From an uncultured Erythrobacter sp. (GTDB lineage: Bacteria; Pseudomonadota; Alphaproteobacteria; Sphingomonadales; Sphingomonadaceae), in contig CANLVN010000002.1 in assembly GCA_947494705.1 (NCBI GenBank), positions 434,001 through 498,000 of the forward strand: a stretch of DNA of 64,000 bases. The letters run 5' to 3'. The notes beneath the pieces are model-generated. The model did not search any database. It was given only the letters and a program-made list of their open reading frames with translations, and was not told the DNA's origin. How positions within the stretch are numbered: the first letter of the stretch is position 1; every line of letters begins with the position of its first letter. Of the stretch, positions 44,298 to 51,508 are shown in pieces. The position numbers and the translations under genes are program-made.

Positions 44298-45109
44298 AGC
44301 GCGAGCCCGGCCCTCCCGGCCAGCTCGCAGGCATATTGATAGGCTGTGCGGCCCGAGCGATTGCCACGGCCGATCGCCCAGCCCAGCGCCTCTTCCTCGT
44401 CGAATTCCAGGCCGAGCGGCTCGGTGTAGGCACGCAGGATCTCCAGATAGGTCGCGCGGTCGCACGGGTGGAAAGCCAGTGTCAGTCCGAACCGGTCCGC
44501 CAGTGCGAGCGCGTTGTCCCTCTCATCACGCTCATGCAGCGCTTCGCTTTCGGACACGTCGCGCCCGACGATAGCCCTGCGGTTCGAGGTGACGGCAAGG
44601 CGTATGTGCGAAGGACGCGCGACCAGCCCGCCATCGAGCAGGCTGCGAAGCGCGAGGTTGGCGTCGGTTTCGTCAGGACCGAAACCCAGGTCATCGATGA
44701 ACAGGACGAAAGCGCGCTCTTGCGGCGCGAGCTGTTCGACCAGTTGCGCAAAGCTGGGAAGCGTGCCCGGAGCGAATTGGACAACGGCAATGTCGTCGGC
44801 TGCCAAGGCCGCGACCGATGCGCGGATCAGCGCCGACTTGCCCATGCCGCGCGCGCCCCATAGCAGCATGTCATGTGCTGCCGCGCCCCCTGCAAGTCGC
44901 TTCAGGTTGTCGAGAACGGCCGCCTTTTGCGTGTCAATTCCACGTAGTCGTTCGTGGCCGACGGTCTGGATGCTCTCCACCGGACGGGCCGTTTCGCCCT
45001 CCCAGATATAGGCCGGATGGGTCATCCAGTTGGCTGACTCGGCCCGCTCCGGCGCGATCCGTTCCAGCGCAGCGGCAATCCGCTCCAGCGCCTCGTTTTG
45101 TTCAGCCAT
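44294..45109 (-). CDS. DUF815 AAA+ ATPase
   Basis: This 271-residue P-loop ATPase has Walker A GARGMGKSALI, Walker B FVLFIDDLGFG and sensor-type AVTSNRRAIVGR. These match DUF815, a common but poorly studied bacterial family. ATG 45109 was chosen because the upstream in-frame ATG would overlap the acyl-CoA dehydrogenase stop. It starts seven bases after that stop, so the two are likely one operon. The function is unknown; DnaC/ORC-like ATP-driven remodelling is possible. Confidence 0.85.
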   Translation of the reverse strand: MAEQNEALERIAAALERIAPERAESANWMTHPAYIWEGETARPVESIQTVGHERLRGIDTQKAAVLDNLKRLAGGAAAHDMLLWGARGMGKSALIRASVAALAADDIAVVQFAPGTLPSFAQLVEQLAPQERAFVLFIDDLGFGPDETDANLALRSLLDGGLVARPSHIRLAVTSNRRAIVGRDVSESEALHERDERDNALALADRFGLTLAFHPCDRATYLEILRAYTEPLGLEFDEEEALGWAIGRGNRSGRTAYQYACELAGRAGLAL

Positions 45110-45116
45110 GCCGATC

Positions 45117-46859
45117 CTATCCCGCCAGCGCGGCGGCTTCGAGCGCATAGAGCGGGTCGGCGCCCGCCATCGCTCCAGCCTTCAACCCGGTGGCTTCGGG
45201 GACAATCCGGTCGAGGAAGAAGCGCACGGTTACCGGCTTCGTTTCGGCCAGCGCAGGGGCGGCCCCTTCGGTGACGGCGCGGGCCTGTTTGAGCAATTGC
45301 CATCCGGCGACGGCAACCGCCGCCATGGTGCAGAAGGGCACGCTTCCGGCAAGCCGATCGTCGAGGCTCGCCTCGTCGCGCATCCAGCGCGCGACATCGG
45401 CGCATTCCTGAGCAAGATTAGCCAGCGTCGCTTCGTCCTTCGCATCGCCTGCGATCTCATCGAACAGCGCGATTATCGCATCGCCCCCTTCGAGCCCGAG
45501 TTTGCGGGTCACGAGGTCGGCGGCCTGAATACCGTTGGTGCCTTCATAGATCGGGGCGATCTTCGAATCGCGCCAATGCTGCGCTGCGCCGGTTTCCTCG
45601 ACGAAGCCCATGCCGCCATGGACCTGCACGCCGATCCCCGCGACCTCGACACCGACATCTGTGCCCCATGCCTTGAGCAGCGGGACGAGGATTTCCGCGC
45701 GCGTCTTGGCGTCGGCATTGCCGAGCGCCCCGCGGTCGACCTGTCCCGCGCAATAGTAAAGGAGCGCGCGCGCGCCTTCGGTCAGCGCCATCATGCGATA
45801 GATCATGCGACGTACATCCGGATGCTCGATGATCGCGACCGGCGTCTTGTCCGGGGAGCCAGCGCGGGCCGATTGCACGCGCTCCACGGCATAGGCCAGT
45901 GCCTGTTGCGTCGCGCGTTCGCCGATCTGGACGCCTTGGTTGCCAACATTGATGCGCGCATTGTTCATCATCGTGAACATTGCCATCAACCCGCGATTCT
46001 CCGCACCCACCAGCTCACCAATGCATTCGCCATTGTCGCCGTAGGACATGACGCAGGTGGGCGAGGCATTGATGCCCAGCTTGTGTTCGAGGCTGACCGG
46101 GCGCAGGTCGTTGCGTGAACCGAGCGAACCGTCAGCATTGACGTGATACTTGGGCACGAGGAACATCGAGATGCCGCGCGACCCTTCCGGTGCGTCGGGC
46201 AGGCGCGCAAGGACGAGGTGGATGATGTTCTCGGCCAGTTCGTGATCGCCCCACGTGATGTAGATCTTCTGTCCTGCGATCCGGTACTTGCCTGCGTGCT
46301 CGCCTTCGGTGATCGGTTCGGCGGTCGAACGAAGGGCGCCGACATCGCTGCCCGCAGCGGGTTCGGTCAGGTTCATGGTGCCCGACCACTTGCCGCTGAC
46401 GAGATCGGGGAGGTAGCGCGCCTGCTGGTCCTTGCTGCCGTGATGTTCGAGCGCTTCGATCGCGCCGACAGAGAGCATCGGCAAAAGGTTGAACGCCATA
46501 TTGGCCGCGCCGAGATTTTCCAGCACGTTGCACGACAGCGTGAAAGGCAGTCCCTGACCGCCATGGTCAACTGAACTTCCAATCGAGTTCCAGCCCTGCT
46601 CGACATAGGCATCATATGCATCCTTGAAGCCATCGGGCAGGCGCACGACACCGTTTTCCAGCTTCGCTCCTTCAAGGTCGCCAACGCGATTGAGCGGAGC
46701 GAACTCTCCGGCAGCGAACTGGCCGACGCCTTCGACGATGGCCTCGACGAGGTCGGGCTCCGCATGAGCGAACTTGTCGGTGGCGGCGAGCTCCTCGATC
46801 CCTGCATTGACGCGGATGGCGAGCAGCTGGTCCTGGGTCGGCGGGGTATAGGGGGTCAC
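45117..46859 (-). CDS. Acyl-CoA dehydrogenase, long DmdC-like form
   Basis: This 580-residue FAD enzyme would introduce a trans-2 double bond into an acyl-CoA. Core motifs are TMNLTEPAAGSDVGALRSTA, KIYITWGDHELAENI, GLMAMFTMMNNARINVG and GIGVQVHGGMGFVEETGAAQ. PIYEGTNGIQAADLVTRKL carries the catalytic glutamate. The extra C-terminal domain of about 150 residues is typical of DmdC-type (methylthiopropionyl-CoA) and related long forms; the real substrate is open. GTG 46859 is preferred because AGAGGA lies nine bases upstream. The much longer frame to 47402 runs antisense through the Sua5 gene. Confidence 0.92.
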   Translation of the reverse strand: MTPYTPPTQDQLLAIRVNAGIEELAATDKFAHAEPDLVEAIVEGVGQFAAGEFAPLNRVGDLEGAKLENGVVRLPDGFKDAYDAYVEQGWNSIGSSVDHGGQGLPFTLSCNVLENLGAANMAFNLLPMLSVGAIEALEHHGSKDQQARYLPDLVSGKWSGTMNLTEPAAGSDVGALRSTAEPITEGEHAGKYRIAGQKIYITWGDHELAENIIHLVLARLPDAPEGSRGISMFLVPKYHVNADGSLGSRNDLRPVSLEHKLGINASPTCVMSYGDNGECIGELVGAENRGLMAMFTMMNNARINVGNQGVQIGERATQQALAYAVERVQSARAGSPDKTPVAIIEHPDVRRMIYRMMALTEGARALLYYCAGQVDRGALGNADAKTRAEILVPLLKAWGTDVGVEVAGIGVQVHGGMGFVEETGAAQHWRDSKIAPIYEGTNGIQAADLVTRKLGLEGGDAIIALFDEIAGDAKDEATLANLAQECADVARWMRDEASLDDRLAGSVPFCTMAAVAVAGWQLLKQARAVTEGAAPALAETKPVTVRFFLDRIVPEATGLKAGAMAGADPLYALEAAALAG

Positions 46860-46925
46860 GGTCGGAATTCCTCTGTTGGCGCAATGGCGCTTGGCATGTT
46901 GGGGCATCAGATATAGCGCGCAGGG

Positions 46926-47873
46926 ATGGCCCGCAAGAACGCACCGGAACTGCTGTCGCCCGATGATGCCGGATTGAGCCGCGCGGCGGCTATCCTCGCC
47001 TGGGGCGAGCTCGTCGCGGTGCCTACCGAAACGGTTTATGGCCTCGCGGCGAGAGCGGACAGCGCGCAAGCGGTCGCGAGGATATACGCGACCAAGGGCC
47101 GTCCGGATTTCAATCCGCTGATCGTGCATGTCCGCGATCTCGATCAGGCACAGGGCCTTGCCGTGTTCGATGAGCGCGCTCTCGATCTTGCGGACAGGTT
47201 CTGGCCAGGCCCGCTGACACTGGTGCTGCCCTTGCGGGTGGATGCCGGCCTTGCTGGCGCGGTGACAGCAGGACTGCCAACGCTTGCATTGCGACAGCCA
47301 GAGCACAAGGTCATGCGCGCGCTGCTGGAGCGCACCGGGTTCCCGCTCGCCGCGCCCTCGGCCAATCGTAGCGAGGAAATCAGTCCCACCCGGCCCGACC
47401 ACGTCGCGGCGTCATTTGGCGAAGATTGTCCTGCGATTCTCGATGGCGGTGCGAGCCGCGACGGGCTGGAATCGACCATCGTGGCTCTGCGCGATGACGG
47501 CGAGTGGTCGTTGCTGCGTCCCGGTCCCGTCACACTTGAGACGCTCACTCGCATCCTCGGGCCGCAAAGCGAAATGGATAGCGCTGCCATCGAAGCGCCG
47601 GGCCAGCTCGCGCGGCATTACTCGCCGGGCAAGCCGATGCGGCTCGATGTCGGGCAGCCCGATGCGGACGAGTATTTCATTGGTTTCGGCGCACAGGAAA
47701 GTGACTGCAACCTTTCGCGCGATGCCGATCTTAATGAAGCCGCCGCGCATCTCTACGATTGCCTTCACCGCGCGGCCGCATCCCCCAAAGCGCGCATTGC
47801 GGTGGCCCCTATCCCCGACGATGCCATGGGCCGTGCGATAAACGATCGATTGCGACGCGCCGCAAGTGACTAA
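46926..47873 (+). CDS. tsaC: L-threonylcarbamoyladenylate synthase, Sua5 type
   Basis: First step of t6A37 tRNA modification, condensing threonine, bicarbonate and ATP. The 315-residue protein has the YrdC-like core (LVAVPTETVYGLAARA at about residues 29-44, and KGRPDFNPLIVHV). The SAPSANRS-type segment APSANRSEEISPT follows, plus the C-terminal Sua5 domain (GQLARHYSPGKP), so it is the long form. It diverges from the acyl-CoA dehydrogenase gene with 66 bp between. It overlaps the convergent lipoprotein gene by four bases. Confidence 0.94.
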   Translation: MARKNAPELLSPDDAGLSRAAAILAWGELVAVPTETVYGLAARADSAQAVARIYATKGRPDFNPLIVHVRDLDQAQGLAVFDERALDLADRFWPGPLTLVLPLRVDAGLAGAVTAGLPTLALRQPEHKVMRALLERTGFPLAAPSANRSEEISPTRPDHVAASFGEDCPAILDGGASRDGLESTIVALRDDGEWSLLRPGPVTLETLTRILGPQSEMDSAAIEAPGQLARHYSPGKPMRLDVGQPDADEYFIGFGAQESDCNLSRDADLNEAAAHLYDCLHRAAASPKARIAVAPIPDDAMGRAINDRLRRAASD

Positions 47874-48199
47874 TCGTCCGGTTCTGCCGGGATGGTTGGG
47901 AGCAGCGCGGAGATCTCCTCGCGGATTTCGCGCGCTTTTCTGCAGCTCCTGCGATCACCGTTTGCGCAGTCTTCGCTTTCCTCGCGATATTCACGCTCGA
48001 GCTGGCCCAGGCGTTCTTCTCGCCTGCGAATCTCGCGTCCGCGCGCCTCGTCCGCTTCGGACTGGCTCGTGGTGGCGAGATCGACCGCCTTGCTCGCAAC
48101 CTTGATCGGCGCCGTCGCGACATCGGCAGCAGCGCGCACCAGGCAGCCCGACAGCGTCATCGAGAGCGGGACCAGTCCGAGAAGCAGAATAGCGCGCAT
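47870..48199 (-). CDS. Small envelope lipoprotein with coiled coil
   Basis: This 109-residue protein has a signal peptide and a lipobox LSGC near residue 18. The first half is Ala/Val-rich; a charged coiled coil rich in Arg and Glu follows (REIRRREERLGQLEREYREE). A C-terminal pair of cysteines (ESEDCANGDRRSCRKAREI) resembles spacing seen in other DUF6726-like proteins; the family call is tentative. ATG 48199 begins the signal peptide directly. It follows the head-GIN gene by 57 bp on the same strand, so the two surface proteins may be coexpressed. Confidence 0.7.
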   Translation of the reverse strand: MRAILLLGLVPLSMTLSGCLVRAAADVATAPIKVASKAVDLATTSQSEADEARGREIRRREERLGQLEREYREESEDCANGDRRSCRKAREIREEISALLPTIPAEPDD

Positions 48200-48256
48200 G
48201 GGAAAACCTACGCGCGCTATTCGTTTGCGTGCAAGCCGGATCAACCCGGATTGTGC

Positions 48257-49033
48257 TTATTCAGCGGCGGCGTCCTCGGCCTCAGTGGCAGCGGCGCTGG
48301 CCGGGGCCGGGCGGCAGGTGAGTGTGCCCGATCCCGCATTGTCCAGTGAGCAGGTCGCGTTGCCGGTCACGCGGATATCGCCCGATCCGGCGATTTCGGC
48401 ATCGACCGTGCCGTTCGACGCAACGTCGACATCGCCCGATCCGGCGATTTCGACGGAAACCGTATCGGCGGTCAGGCCGGCGAACTCTACGTCGCCCGAT
48501 CCAGCGATCTCGATGTCCAGCGTGGTGGCTGTTCCCGAGGCGCGTGCCGTGCCCGATCCAGCGATCTCGACCTCTACCTCCTCGGCGTCCAGCGTCTCGA
48601 CCGAGATATCGCCCGCACCCACGATTTCGATGTTGGCAACGCTCGCCATGGTGGATGCCTGGATCGATCCGCTACCGGCGACGCCGAGCGTTGCGGCCGG
48701 CGGCATCGTGATGCGCACTGTCGCCTCTTGCGAGCCGTCGAAGATCTTACTGTCTCGTGCGATCGTCAGACGTTCGCCGTCGCGATCGAAACGCAGGGCG
48801 TCGCTGGCTTCGCCATTACCCTCGACAGTGATCGTCAGCCCATCGCCTTCGGTGATAACGATGCGATCCGGTCCGGCCAGAACCACTTCGCTAGGTGGCG
48901 CGCCGCTCGTATCGAATTCGGCCAGCGGCACACCTTCGACCTCGCCCCAGTCCATTGCCATCGAACATCCGGTGAGCGCCGTACCCAATGCCAGCGTGGC
49001 AATCGGTGCGAGGCGCTTGAAACTCACGAACAT
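48257..49033 (-). CDS. Head-GIN/DUF2807 beta-helix lipoprotein
   Basis: This 258-residue exported lipoprotein has a lipobox LTGC after a signal peptide. It has seven AGSG-type turns, each followed by a short strand (for example EIAGSGDVEFAGL and EIAGSGDVDVASN), the mark of a right-handed beta-helix. Family members are of unknown function; an adhesin-like role is only inference. ATG 49033 is taken as start because CGGAGG lies seven bases upstream; ATG 49036 is equally readable. The C-terminal 20 residues are Ala/Glu-rich. Confidence 0.82.
   Translation of the reverse strand: MFVSFKRLAPIATLALGTALTGCSMAMDWGEVEGVPLAEFDTSGAPPSEVVLAGPDRIVITEGDGLTITVEGNGEASDALRFDRDGERLTIARDSKIFDGSQEATVRITMPPAATLGVAGSGSIQASTMASVANIEIVGAGDISVETLDAEEVEVEIAGSGTARASGTATTLDIEIAGSGDVEFAGLTADTVSVEIAGSGDVDVASNGTVDAEIAGSGDIRVTGNATCSLDNAGSGTLTCRPAPASAAATEAEDAAAE
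48365..48630. repeat. Imperfect direct repeats encoding AGSGD turns
   Basis: The unit CGCCCGATCCGGCGATTTC recurs with one to three changes, at about 45-66 bp intervals, five times in this stretch. It encodes the repeated turn of the head-GIN protein. It is protein-coding repetition, not a mobile or CRISPR repeat. Confidence 0.7.
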
Positions 49034-49111
49034 CATCAATCCTCCGTATAAGCGTGTTGCTGACATAATACACCACGAGGGCTAGTGCAATATCGAACTG
49101 TCAGAAACGCA

Positions 49112-49139
49112 AAAGGGCCACCCTTGCGGGCAGCCCTTT
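49112..49139 (-). terminator. Terminator after carD
   Basis: On the minus strand AAAGGGC (49139-49133) pairs with GCCCTTT (49118-49112), with an inner CCC/GGG stem. TTTTGCGTTTC follows. It lies 24 bp after the carD stop. Confidence 0.75.
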
Positions 49140-49162
49140 GAGGATTGCGTTGGAAGGCGCGC

Positions 49163-49696
49163 TTAAGCGTCTTCGTCGTTGTCGTAATATTGCGGTGCGT
49201 GTTCGCGCAGCACTTCGAGAATCTTTTCCAGAGCGGTCGCTTCGTCGGTTTCCTCCATCGCGCCAAGTTCGCGCGCGAGGCGGCTGGAGGCCGCTTCGAA
49301 AATCTGGCGTTCCGAATAGCTCTGCTCGGGCTGGTCTTCAGGACGGAACAGGTCGCGAGTGACTTCGGCGATCAGGACGATCTCGCCCGAATTGATCTTC
49401 GCCTCGTATTCCTGCGCCCGGCGCGACCACATGGTGCGTTTCACCTTGGGCTTGCCCTTGAGCGTGTCCATCGCTTCCTTGAGCGTCTTGTCGCTGGAAA
49501 GCTTGCGCATCCCGATCGATTCGACCTTGTTGACCGGCACACGCAGGGTCATGCGCTCTTTCTCGAACCGCAGAACGTAGAGTTCCAGCTGCATGCCGGC
49601 GATTTCTTCGTTCTGGATTTCCGTGACACGGCCCACGCCGTGCTTGGGGTAAACAACATAATCGCCAACGGTGAAGGCGGGCGCATTGCTTGCCAT
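49163..49696 (-). CDS. carD: CarD-family RNA polymerase-binding transcription regulator
   Basis: CarD/CdnL proteins bind RNA polymerase beta and stabilise open complexes, mainly at rRNA and growth genes. The 177-residue protein has the Tudor-like RNAP-interaction domain FTVGDYVVYPKHGVGRVTEIQ (residues 8-28) and VPVNKVESIGMRKL. A C-terminal helical DNA-binding region follows (RDLFRPEDQPEQSYSERQIFEAASSRLAREL, broken here into known blocks). It has a 227-bp upstream region carrying the palindrome at 49881-49900. It is part of the conserved helicase-S4-fdxA-carD neighbourhood of alphaproteobacteria. Confidence 0.94.
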   Translation of the reverse strand: MASNAPAFTVGDYVVYPKHGVGRVTEIQNEEIAGMQLELYVLRFEKERMTLRVPVNKVESIGMRKLSSDKTLKEAMDTLKGKPKVKRTMWSRRAQEYEAKINSGEIVLIAEVTRDLFRPEDQPEQSYSERQIFEAASSRLARELGAMEETDEATALEKILEVLREHAPQYYDNDEDA

Positions 49697-49880
49697 GCGA
49701 TATCCTTTCTTGTGGCCGCCCCGCAGAGTTTAAAAACGGACAGTTTTCCATAACCGAACCCCGCGTCTCAAGGAGTGCAGGGGCCGGGAAGGTACCGTTT
49801 TCTAGCTGTCTTGCTGGGTGAGGCCTTCCTGATTTTCGTCGCCAGCGCAGAAGGCTAAACAGGAAGCCTGCAGCGCGGTT

Positions 49881-49900
49881 GATGTATTATATAACACATC
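49881..49900. promoter_or_regulatory. Palindromic operator candidate upstream of carD
   Basis: GATGTATTATATAACACATC equals its own reverse complement at 18 of 20 positions. Read on the minus strand it contains TATAAT, a possible -10 for carD. Its ATGTG/TACAT arms resemble the palindrome at 3799-3815, so one Fur-family protein might bind both. Confidence 0.4.
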
Positions 49901-49923
49901 GGCAACAAAATTGCGAGTCTGAC

Positions 49924-50724
49924 TTATCGGTCATTATCGACGACGCTCGCGGATGCCAGATGCGCTCCGATCAGGAGCAGGTAGGCGCTGAGATACATCC
50001 AAGTCAGGAACACGACGATCGCGCCTAACGAACCATAGGTCGCATCGTAATTGCCGAAATTGGCGGTGTAGAAACCGAATCCCGCGCTTGCGATCATCCA
50101 GCCGACGGCAAAAGGGATCGCGCCGCGCATGGCGGCGGCGAAGCTGATGTCGTCGCGGTTGGGAACGATGCGATAGGCAAGCGCCGCCCCGCCGATGCCA
50201 GCCAGTCCGATCACTGCGAAGCTCGTAAATGCGCCGCCAGCCCCGTCCAGAACCAGGGCAACCAGCGCGGTCGCGCCCCCGACGAGCGCAATTGCAAGCA
50301 CGGCACCGACCGTGATTGCCAGCGCGAGCAGGTTCGCTTTCAGGAAACCGCGGGTATTGTCGACCCCGAAGGCTATGTTGATGGCGGTGATGGTCGCCCC
50401 GGCAGCAACGCGCGCACCGAACAGCGACAGCGCGAGCGCGAGGATCAGGCCCAGCCCGCTTGTGCCGGAGCGTTTATCGGTAACGCTTTCGAGCTGGCCG
50501 CCTACAAGCTCTGCGGCTGCGGCCGGAAGTGCGTCGGACAATTGATCGATATGGCGCGCGACGAGCACGGGGTCGGCCACCAAGCCGTAGGTCAGTACCA
50601 CGGCCGCGAGAAGCGGCATGAAGGACAAAAAGGCATAATAGGCGATGCCGGCGGCCAGCAATCCGGCGTTGTTGTCATTGGCGCGCGTCCAACCGGATTT
50701 TAGCGATTCGAGAAGTGGGGGCAT
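49924..50724 (-). CDS. YihY/BrkB-family inner-membrane protein
   Basis: This 266-residue polytopic protein has about six hydrophobic helices. It has the family opening NNAGLLAAGIAYYAFLSFMPLLAAVVLTYGLV (given here only as position, residues 18-49) and the later LGAIVVFLTWMYLSAYLLLIGAHL near the C-terminus. The family was once called ribonuclease BN by mistake and has no proven function. The gene lies between fdxA and carD on the same strand. Confidence 0.88.
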   Translation of the reverse strand: MPPLLESLKSGWTRANDNNAGLLAAGIAYYAFLSFMPLLAAVVLTYGLVADPVLVARHIDQLSDALPAAAAELVGGQLESVTDKRSGTSGLGLILALALSLFGARVAAGATITAINIAFGVDNTRGFLKANLLALAITVGAVLAIALVGGATALVALVLDGAGGAFTSFAVIGLAGIGGAALAYRIVPNRDDISFAAAMRGAIPFAVGWMIASAGFGFYTANFGNYDATYGSLGAIVVFLTWMYLSAYLLLIGAHLASASVVDNDR

Positions 50725-50782
50725 ACAATTCCAACACCTCGCGAGGTGGCGTGTTCCGGCCTACCGGAACATGAGTCGCAGA

Positions 50783-51121
50783 TCAGTCGCCTTCGCCCGG
50801 CTCCGCGCTGAAATACTTCTCGAACTTGCCCTTTTCGCCCTTGTGATCGTCGGCGTCGGCGGGCGGATCCTTCTGCCCGGTGATGTTGGGCCATTCGGCG
50901 GAATACTTGGTGTTGAGCTCAAGCCATTTTTCCAGGCCATCCTCTGTATCGGGGAGGATCGCCTCGGCCGGGCATTCAGGCTCGCATACGCCGCAGTCGA
51001 TGCATTCGCTGGGGTTGATGACCAGCATGTTCTCGCCTTCATAGAAACAGTCGACCGGGCACACTTCGACACAGTCGGTGTATTTGCATTTGATGCAGTC
51101 ATCGGTGACGACGTAAGTCAT
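50783..51121 (-). CDS. fdxA: 7Fe ferredoxin FdxA
   Basis: Small electron carrier with one [3Fe-4S] and one [4Fe-4S] cluster, 112 residues. Cysteines C9, C17, C21 and C50 and the set C40, C43, C46 and C25 follow the 7Fe ferredoxin pattern ([18 protein letters not shown] and [13 protein letters not shown]). The acidic C-terminal tail of about 50 residues is characteristic of FdxA proteins. ATG 51121 gives the normal start [10 protein letters not shown]. It sits between the S4 and YihY genes. Confidence 0.95.
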   Translation of the reverse strand: MTYVVTDDCIKCKYTDCVEVCPVDCFYEGENMLVINPSECIDCGVCEPECPAEAILPDTEDGLEKWLELNTKYSAEWPNITGQKDPPADADDHKGEKGKFEKYFSAEPGEGD

Positions 51122-51208
51122 GAAAAGGCGTCTTTCACAGTGGTTGGCCGGCATGACAGGCCGACATTGCATTTGAGCGGGGCTGCTAAGGGCAATTGGG
51201 GTTGCAGG

Positions 51209-51508
51209 TCAAGAAACCGTTCCTTTTGACGGGCCAAGCTCGCGATAATGGCTTTTGGCGAGCGCCGGCGATGCGCGCCGTCCCGGCAGCGAAACAATTT
51301 CCACCACGCGCACTTCGCCTGCCACCATCAATGTCAGCACATCCCCGACCTCGATCATCTCGCTGACGCGCGTGACATGCTTGCGATTGCAGCGAACCGC
51401 GCGAGTCTCGATCATAGCGCGGGCAGCAGAGCGGGTACGGGCAAAGCGCAGGTAGACGAGCAGCCGGTCGACCCGCATCGACTGCGCGCCCTGCCCCTCG
51501 GCGGTCAT
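51209..51508 (-). CDS. RNA-binding S4-domain protein (Hsp15-like)
   Basis: This 99-residue protein consists of an S4 domain (MRVDRLLVYLRFARTRSAARAMI, followed by GDVLTLMVAGEVRVVEIV). It resembles Hsp15, which rescues stalled 50S subunits carrying peptidyl-tRNA. Its ATG overlaps the stop of the upstream helicase (ATGA), so translation is coupled and the two may act on the same RNA. Confidence 0.9.
   Translation of the reverse strand: MTAEGQGAQSMRVDRLLVYLRFARTRSAARAMIETRAVRCNRKHVTRVSEMIEVGDVLTLMVAGEVRVVEIVSLPGRRASPALAKSHYRELGPSKGTVS

Noticed and set aside
48365-48630. Regularly spaced repeats considered as CRISPR
   Set aside because: The repeats are imperfect, in frame, and encode AGSGD turns of the head-GIN protein.
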